From NCBI RefSeq assembly GCF_003730295.1, contig NZ_QTSZ01000053.1, positions 1 to 64,000 of the forward strand: a DNA stretch of 64,000 bases, in the 5' to 3' direction. The notes beneath the pieces are model-generated. The model saw only the letters and a program-made list of their open reading frames with translations, ran no database searches and was not told the origin of the DNA. The first letter of the stretch is position 1. Every line of letters starts with the position of its first letter. The DNA comes from Ornithinibacillus gellani (GTDB lineage: Bacteria > Bacillota > Bacilli > Bacillales > Amphibacillaceae). Below are positions 41,083 to 50,488 of the stretch, piece by piece. The position numbers were made by a program, and so were the translations under genes.

Positions 41083-42093
41083 ATGAGGGAAATCATGGAT
41101 ACGGCACAAAAGGCATGTGATTTTTCGGGAACTATTTTAGTGAAGAAGCAAGGGCAGGTGCTGATAGAGAAGGGCTATGGTTATCGGAATAGAGCAGAGC
41201 AGCTCGATAATCGGGTGGAAACGCGATTTGGTATTGCTTCAGGGTGCAAGCTTTTCACGGGTATTGCAATTTGTCAGTTAGCGGAGAAAGGAAAGCTTTC
41301 ATTTGATCAACAGGTAAAAGATCTTCTTCCCTATTCATTGCCATATGCAGATGATGTAACAGTCCATCAACTATTGACACATACTTCTGGGATAGCGGAT
41401 TATTTCGATGAGGAAATAATGGATGATTTTGAAGCGCTTTGGGTTCAACGTCCCATGTATCATATTAGAAATTTAGAAAGCTTTTTGCCGTTGTTCGAAA
41501 AAGAAGCGAAAATGTATCAGCCAGGGGAGCGGTTTCACTATAATAATGCAGGATATATCTTGCTTGGGCTCATTGTAGAAAAAGTAAGCAATCAATCCTT
41601 TTCTGATTATGTTCAAGAACATATATTCCAGCCTGCGGGCATGGAGCGTTCTGGCTATTTTGAGATGGATAAGCTTCCTGATAATACAGCACTTGGATAT
41701 GTGGAAGAAACGGATGGCATGTATAAAACCAACATATATTCCCTGCCTGTAAAAGGTGGTTCAGATGGTGGTGCTTATACAACCGTTCATGATATGGGCA
41801 GGCTTTGGGATGCTCTCATGCATCATCGGTTATTGAATGAAACAAATACGAAATTATTGCTGCACCCACATGCATATTCAGACCAAGAAGAAGATTTTTA
41901 TGGTTATGGTGTCTGGATTGATCAAGAGGTGGAAGGTATGAAATATCATATCATGGGCTATGATCCCGGCGTTAGCTTTCATGCTGTACATTATCCGAAG
42001 TATGATGTTACAGCAGTTGTATGTTCAAATGAATCAGCAGGGGCATATAATATGATGTATGAAATAGAGCAATATGTAGAACAACAAAAGTAA
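41083..42093 (+). CDS. Beta-lactamase-fold serine hydrolase (cytoplasmic form)
   Basis: This 336-residue protein has no signal peptide. The SxxK motif is ASGCKLFTG, the Tyr motif FHYNNAGYILLG, and HTSGIADYF is the conserved helix after the first motif. The third motif is weak (GYDPGVSFH). It is likely an esterase or peptidase; family names such as penicillin-binding protein E are possible. The GNAT gene begins 11 bases after its stop, so they form an operon. Confidence 0.8.
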   Translation: MREIMDTAQKACDFSGTILVKKQGQVLIEKGYGYRNRAEQLDNRVETRFGIASGCKLFTGIAICQLAEKGKLSFDQQVKDLLPYSLPYADDVTVHQLLTHTSGIADYFDEEIMDDFEALWVQRPMYHIRNLESFLPLFEKEAKMYQPGERFHYNNAGYILLGLIVEKVSNQSFSDYVQEHIFQPAGMERSGYFEMDKLPDNTALGYVEETDGMYKTNIYSLPVKGGSDGGAYTTVHDMGRLWDALMHHRLLNETNTKLLLHPHAYSDQEEDFYGYGVWIDQEVEGMKYHIMGYDPGVSFHAVHYPKYDVTAVVCSNESAGAYNMMYEIEQYVEQQK

Positions 42094-42104
42094 GGAGTTG
42101 GGCA

Positions 42105-42671
42105 ATGATGGACAGGTTTGCAGAAACAGAAATATTACTTCAGGACCATTGTCTGCGTGTTCGGAAACTTCTAGAAAGCGATGGGGAAATTCTTGTCAAG
42201 TGGTTAACGGATCCGGCCGTATTGGAATTCTATGAGGGCCGCGACCAGCTGTTTGATTTAGAAAGAGTAAATCGTAAATTTTTCGCACGGGGGGATGGGG
42301 TAGATCGATGTATCGTAGAGTGGAAGAATCACCCCATAGGCTATGTGCAATGTTATAGCGTGGAAAAAAATAAAAGATTGCATCCTGCTTTTTCTGACCA
42401 GGATATCATTTTTGGATTGGATCAATTTATCGGCGAAACAGCTTATTGGAATCAAGGAATTGGTAGTATGTTGGTTGGAAAAATGGCTGTTTATTTAGAG
42501 GAAATACGGAAAGCGGATTGGGTGATTTTAGATCCGCAAGTAACAAATGAGCGTGCAATTCGCTGTTATGAAAAATGTGGATTTACAAAAATAAAACTGT
42601 TCCCGGCCCATGAAATGCATGAAGGGAAATATCGTGATTGCTGGTTAATGGCGCGAAACGCTTCTTCGTAA
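42105..42671 (+). CDS. GNAT acetyltransferase resembling aminoglycoside 6'-N-acetyltransferase
   Basis: This protein of about 188 residues has the AAC(6')-Ib-like pattern FGLDQFIGETAYWNQGIGSM, ILDPQVTNERAIRCYEKCGF and the ending HEMHEGKYRDCWLM. The acetyl-CoA loop NQGIGS is intact. Chromosomal relatives exist that give little or no resistance, so I do not claim a resistance phenotype. AAGGAG precedes the ATG pair (42105/42108). Confidence 0.82.
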   Translation: MMDRFAETEILLQDHCLRVRKLLESDGEILVKWLTDPAVLEFYEGRDQLFDLERVNRKFFARGDGVDRCIVEWKNHPIGYVQCYSVEKNKRLHPAFSDQDIIFGLDQFIGETAYWNQGIGSMLVGKMAVYLEEIRKADWVILDPQVTNERAIRCYEKCGFTKIKLFPAHEMHEGKYRDCWLMARNASS

Positions 42672-42679
42672 CCAGTGTG

Positions 42680-42720
42680 AAAACCGCAAGTGTCTGTGTA
42701 TGTATGACACTTGCGGTTTT
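42680..42720. terminator. Bidirectional terminator
   Basis: AAAACCGCAAGTGTC pairs perfectly with GACACTTGCGGTTTT between convergent genes. Confidence 0.95.
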
Positions 42721-43315
42721 ATTGCTTTCCGCACTCGTAACAGCGTTTGTCTGTATCAGAGTCGCCATACATACGTAGTTCCTTTTTAATGCCGCAGATC
42801 TGGCAATGATCAAAATCAATCTGTGGTAAAATGCCGCTTTCCGCTAATGGTACCCATGATTCCTCGTACAACTTTTTTGTCATTCCATAATCAATTAAAA
42901 CGAGGTGGCCGTTTGAATGCCAGCCATAATTACTACTGTCTTTAATATCAAAACAATCAAATTCCTTATCTAATAGATGAAGCAGCTGTCCATAATGGGG
43001 GGGAAGGAGATGTCCATGATTTTCTTGGTCGAGCTCATAGGACTGCTGATTGATAAGGGCCATTGGTTTACAGTATGTTTGAATGGAAATAGCAGTGTCA
43101 ACATAATGGATTTGCGCAACATATTGATCCCATCCTTTGTCGACCATTCTTTTGTATATCAGGTGTTCTTGCTGTGATTGCTGGTAACCAATTGGATGCA
43201 AATGAACTTTAATTGCAAAAGAAGATACACGGAAAACTTTACGGGTGGAACCAATTCCTATGAAGTTTTCAGGGGTACAATAGGTTTGCCAATGTTGAAT
43301 GATAGATGTGAGCAT
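42719..43315 (-). CDS. Protein-kinase-like fold protein with C-terminal zinc ribbon
   Basis: This protein of about 198 residues has a glycine-loop-like FIGIGSTRKVFRVSSFAIKV (with a lysine), a catalytic-loop-like DIKDSSNYGWHSNGHLVLID and a DYG in place of DFG. It ends in a zinc ribbon, CQICG...CYECGK. This looks like a reduced kinase (no clear HRD). ATG 43315 has AGAAGGGAG upstream. I know of no characterised function. Confidence 0.55.
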   Translation of the reverse strand: MLTSIIQHWQTYCTPENFIGIGSTRKVFRVSSFAIKVHLHPIGYQQSQQEHLIYKRMVDKGWDQYVAQIHYVDTAISIQTYCKPMALINQQSYELDQENHGHLLPPHYGQLLHLLDKEFDCFDIKDSSNYGWHSNGHLVLIDYGMTKKLYEESWVPLAESGILPQIDFDHCQICGIKKELRMYGDSDTDKRCYECGKQ

Positions 43316-43442
43316 TTGCGTCTCCCTTCTATATGATTGGTTCCATTTTAACATGTTTACAAATTGGTTGTTCAATGATCTGTTGTGAAATACGATTTAT
43401 ATTGTTAGCATGAATATATGAATGTTGGATGGGGGTAACTGG

Positions 43443-44378
43443 ATGAAGGAGCGGAAACAGCAAGTACGTGCTAGATTTGCCAAGCGCTTTGAACATAAAT
43501 TGCAATGTCCATTATGCAAGCAAGCAGTGGAAGTAATGGATTTACGTCACCTGGTGTGCGTAAATGGTCATACATTTGATTTTGCAAAACAGGGCTATAT
43601 TCACTTAATGACTGCAGCTCACCATACGAAATATAACAAAGACCTATTTGAGTCACGAAGAAATCTAATGGGGAGGACAGCTTTTTTTGACCAGGTATGT
43701 GAAAATATCGTCCAAGTGATTGCAGATGGTAGATTTACTTCTCCGATAACGATATTGGATGCGGGCTGTGGAGAAGGATCACATCTTCAGCATATTGGTC
43801 AGTTACTGCGAGAAGATAAGCAGCTGGACGTCGCCTGTTTTGGAATGGATATTGCTAAGGAAGGCATATTATCAGCGGCAAAGCAGGAGGGAGATGCATT
43901 TTGGGCGGTAGCGGATTTAGCCAATGTACCATTTCAATCAGATGCACTCGATGTTGTATTAAACATTTTATCTCCTTCTAATTATCGTGAATTCAATCGT
44001 TTGTTGAAGCAGGATGGTTTACTTCTGAAGGTCGTCCCACAGCACGGTTATTTACGGGAAATTCGTGAATTGGTATATCAAGGATCTGATAAACAAACGT
44101 ATTCAAATGATCAAACGATAGCAAGATTTGATGAAAACTTTCAATTGATAGAACGAATCCGATTAACGTATCCCATTCATTTGAATAAGGAAGCCCAAGC
44201 ATGGCTACTGGAAATGACACCATTAACATGGTCACTAGACTCTGATAGCAGACAGCATATAATCGAGCAGGATATGTCGACTATAACTATCGATGTAGAA
44301 ATCCTAGTCGGCAGAAAAAAGCAAGGGGTCGCTCGAACTTCGTTAGCGAAACCCGATACAGCGCTACAAGAACCATAA
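43443..44378 (+). CDS. 23S rRNA guanine methyltransferase RlmA-like
   Basis: This protein of about 311 residues has an N-terminal zinc-binding head (CPLCKQA...CVNGH; C22, C25, C38, H42) followed by a class I methyltransferase domain (TILDAGCGEGSHL; FGMDIAKEG; LNILSPSN). This is the layout of RlmA(I)/RlmA(II)/TlrB, which methylate G745 or G748 in helix 35. Position G745 is inferred from the Bacillus setting. GATGGGGG precedes ATG 43443. Confidence 0.85.
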   Translation: MKERKQQVRARFAKRFEHKLQCPLCKQAVEVMDLRHLVCVNGHTFDFAKQGYIHLMTAAHHTKYNKDLFESRRNLMGRTAFFDQVCENIVQVIADGRFTSPITILDAGCGEGSHLQHIGQLLREDKQLDVACFGMDIAKEGILSAAKQEGDAFWAVADLANVPFQSDALDVVLNILSPSNYREFNRLLKQDGLLLKVVPQHGYLREIRELVYQGSDKQTYSNDQTIARFDENFQLIERIRLTYPIHLNKEAQAWLLEMTPLTWSLDSDSRQHIIEQDMSTITIDVEILVGRKKQGVARTSLAKPDTALQEP

Positions 44379-44411
44379 AAACAACTAATGAATTTCATAA
44401 AAAAATAAAAA

Positions 44412-44561
44412 GAGTTTAATCAAAAAATATTAGAGCGACTTGATGCACAGGAACAACGGCAAGCCGAACGTGATCGAAATTTAATGCTGGCATTACGCAA
44501 AACATAAGAAGCTAAACAGCAGATTGCTACAAGTAAGAAGAAATCGTGGAAGTTTTGGTAA
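44412..44561 (+). pseudogene. Remnant of a DUF3967/MerR-like plasmid or phage protein C-terminus
   Basis: The frame reads EFNQKILERLDAQEQRQAER, DRNLMLALRKT, stop, then EAKQQIATSKKKSWKFW and a final stop. The coiled-coil ERDRxLMxALR stretch followed by a K-rich W-x-F-W end is the typical tail of DUF3967-type proteins found on Bacillus phages and plasmids. The upstream part is missing and an internal TAA has appeared, so this is a fossil. Confidence 0.6.
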
Positions 44562-44682
44562 TACTTTAACTGTTTAAAGGAATGAAATTTTATTCACTAT
44601 CATACATGTACCAAATATGTCATCTAAAATAATAAGAATAATTTAACTTAAAAAAGGCAAATTACATATAAGGTGAAATTAC

Positions 44683-45185
44683 ATGAAAAAATCTATAGCA
44701 CTCTCTTTACTCATATTTTTTAGCTTCACAAACACTTCATTCGCTCTCGACTGCGGGAATGTAAAATCTAAAAAACCCATGAATATTGAAGAAATATATA
44801 AAGCAATGTGTTTTGAAAAAATGGATACAGCCATTAAAAAATTTGAAGAGAAAACTAAAAGCAACCTTTCATTACCTGAAAAAATACCATTTAAAGCAAA
44901 ATACAGGTTTGGGAAATTTGATGAAAAGTTAGATTTACTTAAATTAGTTTTTATTAAAGATCATAAAAATATATTTAAAATACAATTAAATACCGAGCCT
45001 TTCAATGAACCCTATAATTACACATTAAAAAATGGAAAAAAAGCATTTATAATAGATTCTCCCGAAAAAAATCAATGATTTCATTAACTTTTAAAAGAGA
45101 TAAATACCAATATATATTATATGGATTCAAATCAAATTACATAAAAATAGAAACCCTTATTGAATTTGCAGAATCAATACAATAA
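44683..45185 (+). pseudogene. Secreted protein gene with a frameshift in an A-run
   Basis: The first frame (44683-45078) encodes 131 residues with a clear signal peptide (MKKSIALSLLIFFSFTNTSFA) and stops just after a run of seven A (45065-45071). With eight A the frame would continue to 45185, adding SMISLTFKRDKYQYILYGF and a tail ending FAESIQ. The two parts together look like one domain. A single base loss, a sequencing error or phase variation could explain this. The family is not recognised; the codons are very AT-rich compared with neighbours. Confidence 0.5.
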
Positions 45186-45198
45186 AGGTTTCTATAAT

Positions 45199-45717
45199 TT
45201 AATAATAAGACTTTAAATAAGGTCCACTAGAACGGCCCTGCGTACTATCTCCACTCTTAATTACAACATGATAATAACCCGAACGCAGGGCAAAAATTGT
45301 TTCTCCGTCTATCCCTCCTGATCTAGGAGCAATTGCTGAACCATGTAATCTCAGACCATTAATCTCTTGGATCTCATCTGCAGTAAGCAATCGTTTTTCT
45401 AATTCAATGTATTCTTTATCTCCCCAATTATAAAGAATTGCATAAACATATTTTGTTAGATCCTTCTCCTAGTACTCGTCCAATTCACCATTTTTAAATT
45501 TTGTCATGACTTCTTTGAACAGTCCAAAGTAAACAATTAAGCATTTTCCTTTCAACGCTTTATAAAACACTTCAAAAACTTCTTTAACTATCTTTTGACG
45601 AGTATTTAGCAATCTCGTAAACTTTATTATCTTTTCCATTTCGAACTTTCCTAACGTCAACTTATCCAGCCTTTCATTTAATTGTACACATGGAACAACG
45701 GTGGAATATCCGTTCAT
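45199..45717 (-). pseudogene. Broken gene of unknown family with an in-frame TAG
   Basis: On the minus strand one frame runs from 45717 to 45199, interrupted by TAG at 45471-45469. The first part is 82 residues (ends FKNGELDEY); the second reads on in the same frame through KYVYAILYNWGDKEYIELEK and ENGLRLHGSAIAP-like residues to SGPYLKSYY. No ribosome binding site precedes the first ATG, and a variant repeat (45728-45853) lies directly upstream, so the 5' end is probably lost. I do not recognise the protein. Confidence 0.4.
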
Positions 45718-45727
45718 TCCATGTTTT

Positions 45728-45853
45728 TTTATCCCGGTTTAATTGCCCGTAAAACCCCACCTGTAAGTTTCGGTGAGAGATAAACGGACGCTAGCACCTC
45801 GATTCGTTCAACTAACAATGAAAGGAGCCCCTTCGGATTGAAGTTTCACTTTA
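45728..45853 (+). repeat. Divergent variant (E) of the hairpin-rich dispersed element
   Basis: It begins TTTATCCCGGTTTAATTG and ends GGATTGAAGTTTCACTTTA, and it keeps GTTCAACTAACAAT before the last stem (AAGGAGCCCCTTCGGATT). The first stem is replaced by unrelated sequence. It thus shares the 3' module and terminal bases with copies A-D, but not the middle. Confidence 0.7.
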
Positions 45854-45928
45854 ACAGGAGCGCTTACTTCGTTCTTTCATGTTTATTGGGTGATAAAAAG
45901 AACTGCTATTCATTTGAAAACGGAATAG

Positions 45929-45957
45929 TTGACCTCTATACAATAGGGGGGTATAGT
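45929..45957 (+). promoter_or_regulatory. CsoR-controlled promoter of csoR-copA-copZ
   Basis: TTGACC (45929-45934) and TATAGT (45952-45957) are 17 bases apart. The spacer holds TATACAATAGGGGGGTATAG, a CsoR-type operator with six G, one or two more than the first-locus sites. Confidence 0.82.
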
Positions 45958-45986
45958 AAAAATAGAACATAAAAGAGGTGACGACA

Positions 45987-46289
45987 ATGGGTCAATTTTT
46001 GCATGAGCATCCAGTTACACCACGGACAGACGCAGAGAAAACAGCGGTCATTAATCGCTTGAAACGAATAGAGGGCCAGGTTCGTGGAATTCAAAAGATG
46101 GTGGAATCGGATCGCTATTGTATAGATATTCTTGTACAGATTAGTGCAATTAATGCAGCCTTAAAAAAAGTAGGATTATCCGTCGGGGAACGACATATGA
46201 AGCATTGTGTGAGTGATGCGGTTAAGACAGGCGAAGGCGATGCAGCCATTGATGAATTAATTGATGTTATGAAGCATTTTTCAAAATAA
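45987..46289 (+). CDS. csoR: CsoR copper-sensing repressor (second copy)
   Basis: This 100-residue protein has the same ligand positions as the first CsoR (C45 in RYCIDI, H70 and C74 in RHMKHC) and the same [12 protein letters not shown] core. ATG 45987 puts the numbering in register with the paralogue and has AGAGGTGAC upstream; the frame opens at GTG 45978. It heads csoR-copA-copZ with only 13 bases to copA. Confidence 0.92.
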   Translation: MGQFLHEHPVTPRTDAEKTAVINRLKRIEGQVRGIQKMVESDRYCIDILVQISAINAALKKVGLSVGERHMKHCVSDAVKTGEGDAAIDELIDVMKHFSK

Positions 46290-46302
46290 AGGAGCGATGG
46301 CA

Positions 46303-48687
46303 ATGAGTGAATCAAAACATGTTACGCTGGAGGTTTCCGGCATGACCTGTGCTGCCTGCTCTTCGCGGATTGAAAAGGTATTAAATAAGATGGATGGTGT
46401 CCAAGCCCAGGTTAATTTGACGACAGAAAAAGCGAGTATTGATTATAATCCAGCTACATTACAGCTAGAGGATATTACCAATCGAATTGAAAAAATTGGC
46501 TATGGTGTACGGATGGAGCGTGCTGAATTTGATGTGTTTGGCATGACGTGTGCAGCCTGCTCATCAAGAATCGAAAAAGTGTTGAATAAGCAGGAAGGCG
46601 TGGAGAAGGCCACCGTCAATCTGGCCAATGAGACAGCAGCGATTGAATACAATCCGGGTCTGGTAAATGAACAGGATTTAATCGGCAGGATTCAGAAACT
46701 AGGCTATGATGCAAAAACGAAAGCAGATAAAGCAGAGAAACAGTCTCAAAAGGAAAAACAATTGCAGCGTATGAAAACCAAATTAATTGTATCTGCATTA
46801 TTGTCTATACCATTGCTATTAACCATGCTGGACCATCTGTTTGGTATCCGTCTCCCACAAATTTTGATGAATCCATGGTTCCAGTTTGCATTAGCAACAC
46901 CAGTGCAATTCATTATTGGTTGGCAATTTTATGATGGGGCCTACAAAAACTTACGGAATGGCAGTGCCAATATGGACGTGCTCGTTGCACTTGGTACAAG
47001 CGCTGCGTATTTCTATAGTTTGTATGAAGTCATTCAAACGATTGGAAATTCTGCCTATACACCGCATTTGTATTTTGAAACAAGTGCGATTTTAATAACG
47101 CTTATTTTATTTGGAAAATATCTTGAAACCAGTGCGAAGAGCAAAACAACCCACGCGATTTCTAAACTGTTGAATTTGCAAGCGAAGCAAGCACGTGTCT
47201 TAAAAAATGGTGAAGAAGTAATGGTAGCCATCGAAGCAGTGCAGGTTGGCGACCGGTTACTGGTGAAACCGGGTGAAAAAGTTCCAGTCGATGGTGTTGT
47301 AGTAAAAGGACGAACTGCTGTAGACGAATCGATGATAACAGGTGAATCCATACCGGTTGAAAAAGACGTAGATGCAACATTGATTGGTGCCACATTAAAT
47401 AAAAATGGGACCGTTGAAATGGTGGCTACCAAGGTTGGTAAAGATACCGCGCTTGCATCAATTGTGAAGGCAGTTGAGGATGCACAAGGATCGAAAGCAC
47501 CAATACAACGTTTAGCAGATGTTATTTCTGGCTATTTCGTACCAATTGTAGTGGGAATTGCTTTATTGACATTTATCATTTGGATTTCCATTGTATCCCC
47601 TGGTAATGTGGAGCAGGCACTTATTGCGGCTATTGCAGTACTCGTTATTGCTTGTCCGTGTGCGCTTGGATTGGCGACACCGACTTCTATTATGGTAGGA
47701 ACAGGTAAAGCAGCAGAAAATGGCATCCTATTTAAAGGCGGAGAACATTTAGAAAAAACACATCAATTGCAGGCTATCGTATTTGATAAAACAGGTACGA
47801 TTACACATGGCAAGCCAAAGGTAACGGATTTCACTGGTGATGATGACGTGTTACAATTATTAGCAAGCGCAGAAAAAGGTTCTGAACATCCATTGGCTGA
47901 TGCTATAGTTGCTTATGCCGCTGATAGGAATATTGCATTATTAGATGTGGACGACTTCAAAGCGATACCTGGACACGGTATTGAAGCGACGATTGCTAGT
48001 CATCATCTATTTGTCGGAACGCGAAAGTTGATGAGAGATCAACAGATTCATGTATCTGCAGTTGAAGAAGAGTTAGTAACACTTGAAGCTGATGGGAAAA
48101 CGGCGATGCTTGTTGCAATTGATGGAGAGTATGCAGGGCTGATTGCAGTAGCTGATACGATTAAAGAAACTGCAGTACAAGCTATTAAGGCGCTAAAGCA
48201 ACAAGGTTTAGAAGTCGTTATGCTAACTGGTGATAACGAACGAACTGCTCAAGCTATCGCTAAGCAAGTAGGGATTGAAAAGGTCATTGCTGAAGTGCTT
48301 CCTGAGGAAAAGGCAGCTAAAGTAAAAGCAATTCAGCAAACGGGCAAGGTGACAGCAATGGTAGGAGATGGCATTAATGATGCGCCTGCCTTAGCTATTG
48401 CTGATATTGGGATTGCAATTGGTACTGGTACAGAGGTGGCAATTGAAGCCGCTGATGTAACGATATTAGGTGGGGATCTTCTTCTCATACCAAAAGCAAT
48501 TCACATGAGCCATGCCACGATAAAAAACATAAGACAAAATCTATTCTGGGCCTTTGCCTATAATAGCGCAGGAATTCCGATTGCGGCTGCTGGTCTATTG
48601 GCACCATGGATTGCCGGCGCAGCTATGGCATTTAGTTCTGTAAGTGTCGTTACCAACTCCCTTCGATTGAAGCGAGTAAAAATATAA
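46303..48687 (+). CDS. copA: Copper-exporting P1B-1-type ATPase CopA (second copy)
   Basis: This 794-residue pump has two N-terminal HMA domains (both GMTCAACSS), CPC at 451-453, DKTGT at D495, SEHPLA and [11 protein letters not shown]. Its membrane core closely follows that of the first CopA ([17 protein letters not shown] in both), but the HMA loops and nucleotide domain differ. It is a true paralogue or a transferred copy, not a recent duplicate. ATG 46303 is spaced 8 bases from GGAG; ATG 46297 is too close. Confidence 0.93.
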   Translation: MSESKHVTLEVSGMTCAACSSRIEKVLNKMDGVQAQVNLTTEKASIDYNPATLQLEDITNRIEKIGYGVRMERAEFDVFGMTCAACSSRIEKVLNKQEGVEKATVNLANETAAIEYNPGLVNEQDLIGRIQKLGYDAKTKADKAEKQSQKEKQLQRMKTKLIVSALLSIPLLLTMLDHLFGIRLPQILMNPWFQFALATPVQFIIGWQFYDGAYKNLRNGSANMDVLVALGTSAAYFYSLYEVIQTIGNSAYTPHLYFETSAILITLILFGKYLETSAKSKTTHAISKLLNLQAKQARVLKNGEEVMVAIEAVQVGDRLLVKPGEKVPVDGVVVKGRTAVDESMITGESIPVEKDVDATLIGATLNKNGTVEMVATKVGKDTALASIVKAVEDAQGSKAPIQRLADVISGYFVPIVVGIALLTFIIWISIVSPGNVEQALIAAIAVLVIACPCALGLATPTSIMVGTGKAAENGILFKGGEHLEKTHQLQAIVFDKTGTITHGKPKVTDFTGDDDVLQLLASAEKGSEHPLADAIVAYAADRNIALLDVDDFKAIPGHGIEATIASHHLFVGTRKLMRDQQIHVSAVEEELVTLEADGKTAMLVAIDGEYAGLIAVADTIKETAVQAIKALKQQGLEVVMLTGDNERTAQAIAKQVGIEKVIAEVLPEEKAAKVKAIQQTGKVTAMVGDGINDAPALAIADIGIAIGTGTEVAIEAADVTILGGDLLLIPKAIHMSHATIKNIRQNLFWAFAYNSAGIPIAAAGLLAPWIAGAAMAFSSVSVVTNSLRLKRVKI

Positions 48688-48715
48688 AGCAATTATTTTA
48701 GAAAGGGGTATCATC

Positions 48716-48922
48716 ATGGAAAAAACATTTATCGTAAAAGGGATGTCATGTGGACATTGCTCCAGTTCTGTAAAAGGTGCATTAGAAGAACTTGGTGGTG
48801 TCAGCAATGCAACCGTAGATTTAAATACTGGTAAAGTAGATGTCGTCTATACGGAAGGTGAGACAAGCATTGCAGAAATGGTCGAAGCAGTGGAAGACCA
48901 AGGCTATGATGTAGAAGCGTAA
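48716..48922 (+). CDS. copZ: CopZ-like copper chaperone (third)
   Basis: This 68-residue HMA protein has the standard GMSCGHC loop and ends GYDVEA. It follows copA by 28 bases with AAAGGGG upstream and completes csoR-copA-copZ. It should pass Cu(I) to the CopA of its own operon. Confidence 0.9.
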   Translation: MEKTFIVKGMSCGHCSSSVKGALEELGGVSNATVDLNTGKVDVVYTEGETSIAEMVEAVEDQGYDVEA

Positions 48923-48941
48923 TGCTTAGCTGAAAATCAAA

Positions 48942-48974
48942 CATGCCCGTCAGGATGTGCTGGCGGGTATTTTC
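48942..48974 (+). terminator. Rho-independent terminator of the second copper operon
   Basis: TGCCCGTCAG pairs with CTGGCGGGTA (one G-T pair) and is followed by TTTTC. Confidence 0.7.
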
Positions 48975-49094
48975 TATGGTCGGATTCAAGCTGATAAGTA
49001 TTGGTTATGTGATGGCATTTGTTTTTGATATTATTCCGCCATATGCCCTTCGAATATAATAGAGTTAAGTTTGAAAAAGGATGGTGGGCGGATA

Positions 49095-49871
49095 ATGGGT
49101 ATGGATTTTCATCAACAGCAACATCGCAATATGTATACAACAAGAGAAGCAAGTGACACATGGTCGGACATGATGCGTTCTTTATTACCTTTGGAACGTA
49201 TCTCTTCCGCAGTGGATATCGGTTGTGGTGGCGGTATTTATGCAAAGGCACTTGCTGATTTGGGAATTCCCAATGTGCTAGGAATGGATTATTCAGCTTC
49301 GATGTTGGAGGGTGCGAAGGAAAATTGTCGCGACTATAATCAAATTTCTTTTCAGCAAGGAGATGCTTTACAAACTGGTTTAGCGGATAATACATTTGAC
49401 CTTGTCTTGGAACGGGCACTCATTCATCATATTCCGGATTTGCGTTCATGTATCGGGGAGGCATATCGTATACTGCAATCAAGCGGTTATATTGTGATAC
49501 AGGACCGCACACCAGCGGATTGTTTTTTACCTGGGGATGAACAGCATATTCGTGGTTTTTTCTTCGATGCCTTTCCTGATTTAAAGCAAATTGAACGAAA
49601 GCGGAGACATGACAGCACAACGGTAAAAACGATTTTAAAAGAGATTGGCTTTCATTCAGTGGAAGAAGTAACATTATGGGAAGTTAGGCGAATCTATGAA
49701 CAGAAATCGGACTTGCTCGATGATTTAAAAGAACGGACGGGTAGGAGCATTCTGCATGAACTGGATGATGCAGCGTTACATGAATTAGTTACCCTTGTGG
49801 ATGCGTCGATTTTGCGGAATCAGCCTATTGTTGAAAAGGATCGATGGACAATTTGGAAAGCAATCAAATAA
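49095..49871 (+). CDS. Class I SAM-dependent methyltransferase
   Basis: This protein of about 258 residues has motif I AVDIGCGGGIYAKAL, motif II VLGMDYSASML, an acidic FQQGDAL loop and motif IV FDLVLERALIHHI. It belongs to the Methyltransf_11/25 group; the substrate is unknown. ATG 49095 has GGTGGGCGG upstream; the frame reaches back to a TTG at 49071. Confidence 0.82.
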   Translation: MGMDFHQQQHRNMYTTREASDTWSDMMRSLLPLERISSAVDIGCGGGIYAKALADLGIPNVLGMDYSASMLEGAKENCRDYNQISFQQGDALQTGLADNTFDLVLERALIHHIPDLRSCIGEAYRILQSSGYIVIQDRTPADCFLPGDEQHIRGFFFDAFPDLKQIERKRRHDSTTVKTILKEIGFHSVEEVTLWEVRRIYEQKSDLLDDLKERTGRSILHELDDAALHELVTLVDASILRNQPIVEKDRWTIWKAIK

Positions 49872-49896
49872 AGACAAGTAGATTGGGAGAGATTGG

Positions 49897-50442
49897 ATGC
49901 TGCATACTTTAGCACGCATTGGCGAAGAAGCAAATAAAGAAACTATCATTTGGGGAGTCGGTGGTTCACTATTGTTATATTTCCATGGCCTACTCGAACA
50001 TCCCCGGGATATCGACATCTTAGTGGCCGAACGAGATGCTGGCGATTTGCAAGCCCTATTAAGTAAACTAGGAAAAGAACAGGTCGTGTCAGCTAAAGAG
50101 CCCTTCCGAACAAAATATTTTTCAAAATATGCGATGCCATCCACAAAGGTTGATTGTATGGGGGCTCTTGCTATCGCACATGATGCGGGTGTTTATCGTG
50201 TTGATTTAACAACACAATCGATTGTGGGCTTTCAGCAGGTGCATGGTATTCCAATTCCACTTTGTGCATTAGAGGATTGGTATGTATTGTATGCTTTAAT
50301 GCCTGATAGGGAGGATAAGGTGGCGTTGTTGGAACGGTATTTTGCAGTACATGGTATACAGCATCCTGGATTGTTTGAACAAGCACTTCAGCAACCATTA
50401 CCAAAAAAATTGCACAATCGAATTTTACAGGTCATTGGTTAA
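49897..50442 (+). CDS. Nucleotidyltransferase-fold protein
   Basis: This 181-residue protein has WGVGGSLLLYFHGLLEHPRDIDILVAE, the GG-S...DxD motif of nucleotidyltransferases, and a later acidic VDCMGALAI as the third metal side. It resembles DNA polymerase beta-like or AbiEii-type minimal nucleotidyltransferases. No antitoxin-like partner is adjacent, so I do not call it a toxin. It follows the methyltransferase by 25 bases. Confidence 0.68.
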   Translation: MLHTLARIGEEANKETIIWGVGGSLLLYFHGLLEHPRDIDILVAERDAGDLQALLSKLGKEQVVSAKEPFRTKYFSKYAMPSTKVDCMGALAIAHDAGVYRVDLTTQSIVGFQQVHGIPIPLCALEDWYVLYALMPDREDKVALLERYFAVHGIQHPGLFEQALQQPLPKKLHNRILQVIG

Positions 50443-50488
50443 TCCTGGCCTTTAGAATCGGTTTGTCTTAAAAACGGAAACAATCGAT

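Noticed and set aside
49897-50442. AbiE-type toxin
   Set aside because: The nucleotidyltransferase fold fits, but there is no AbiEi-like antitoxin partner and the protein is shorter than AbiEii.
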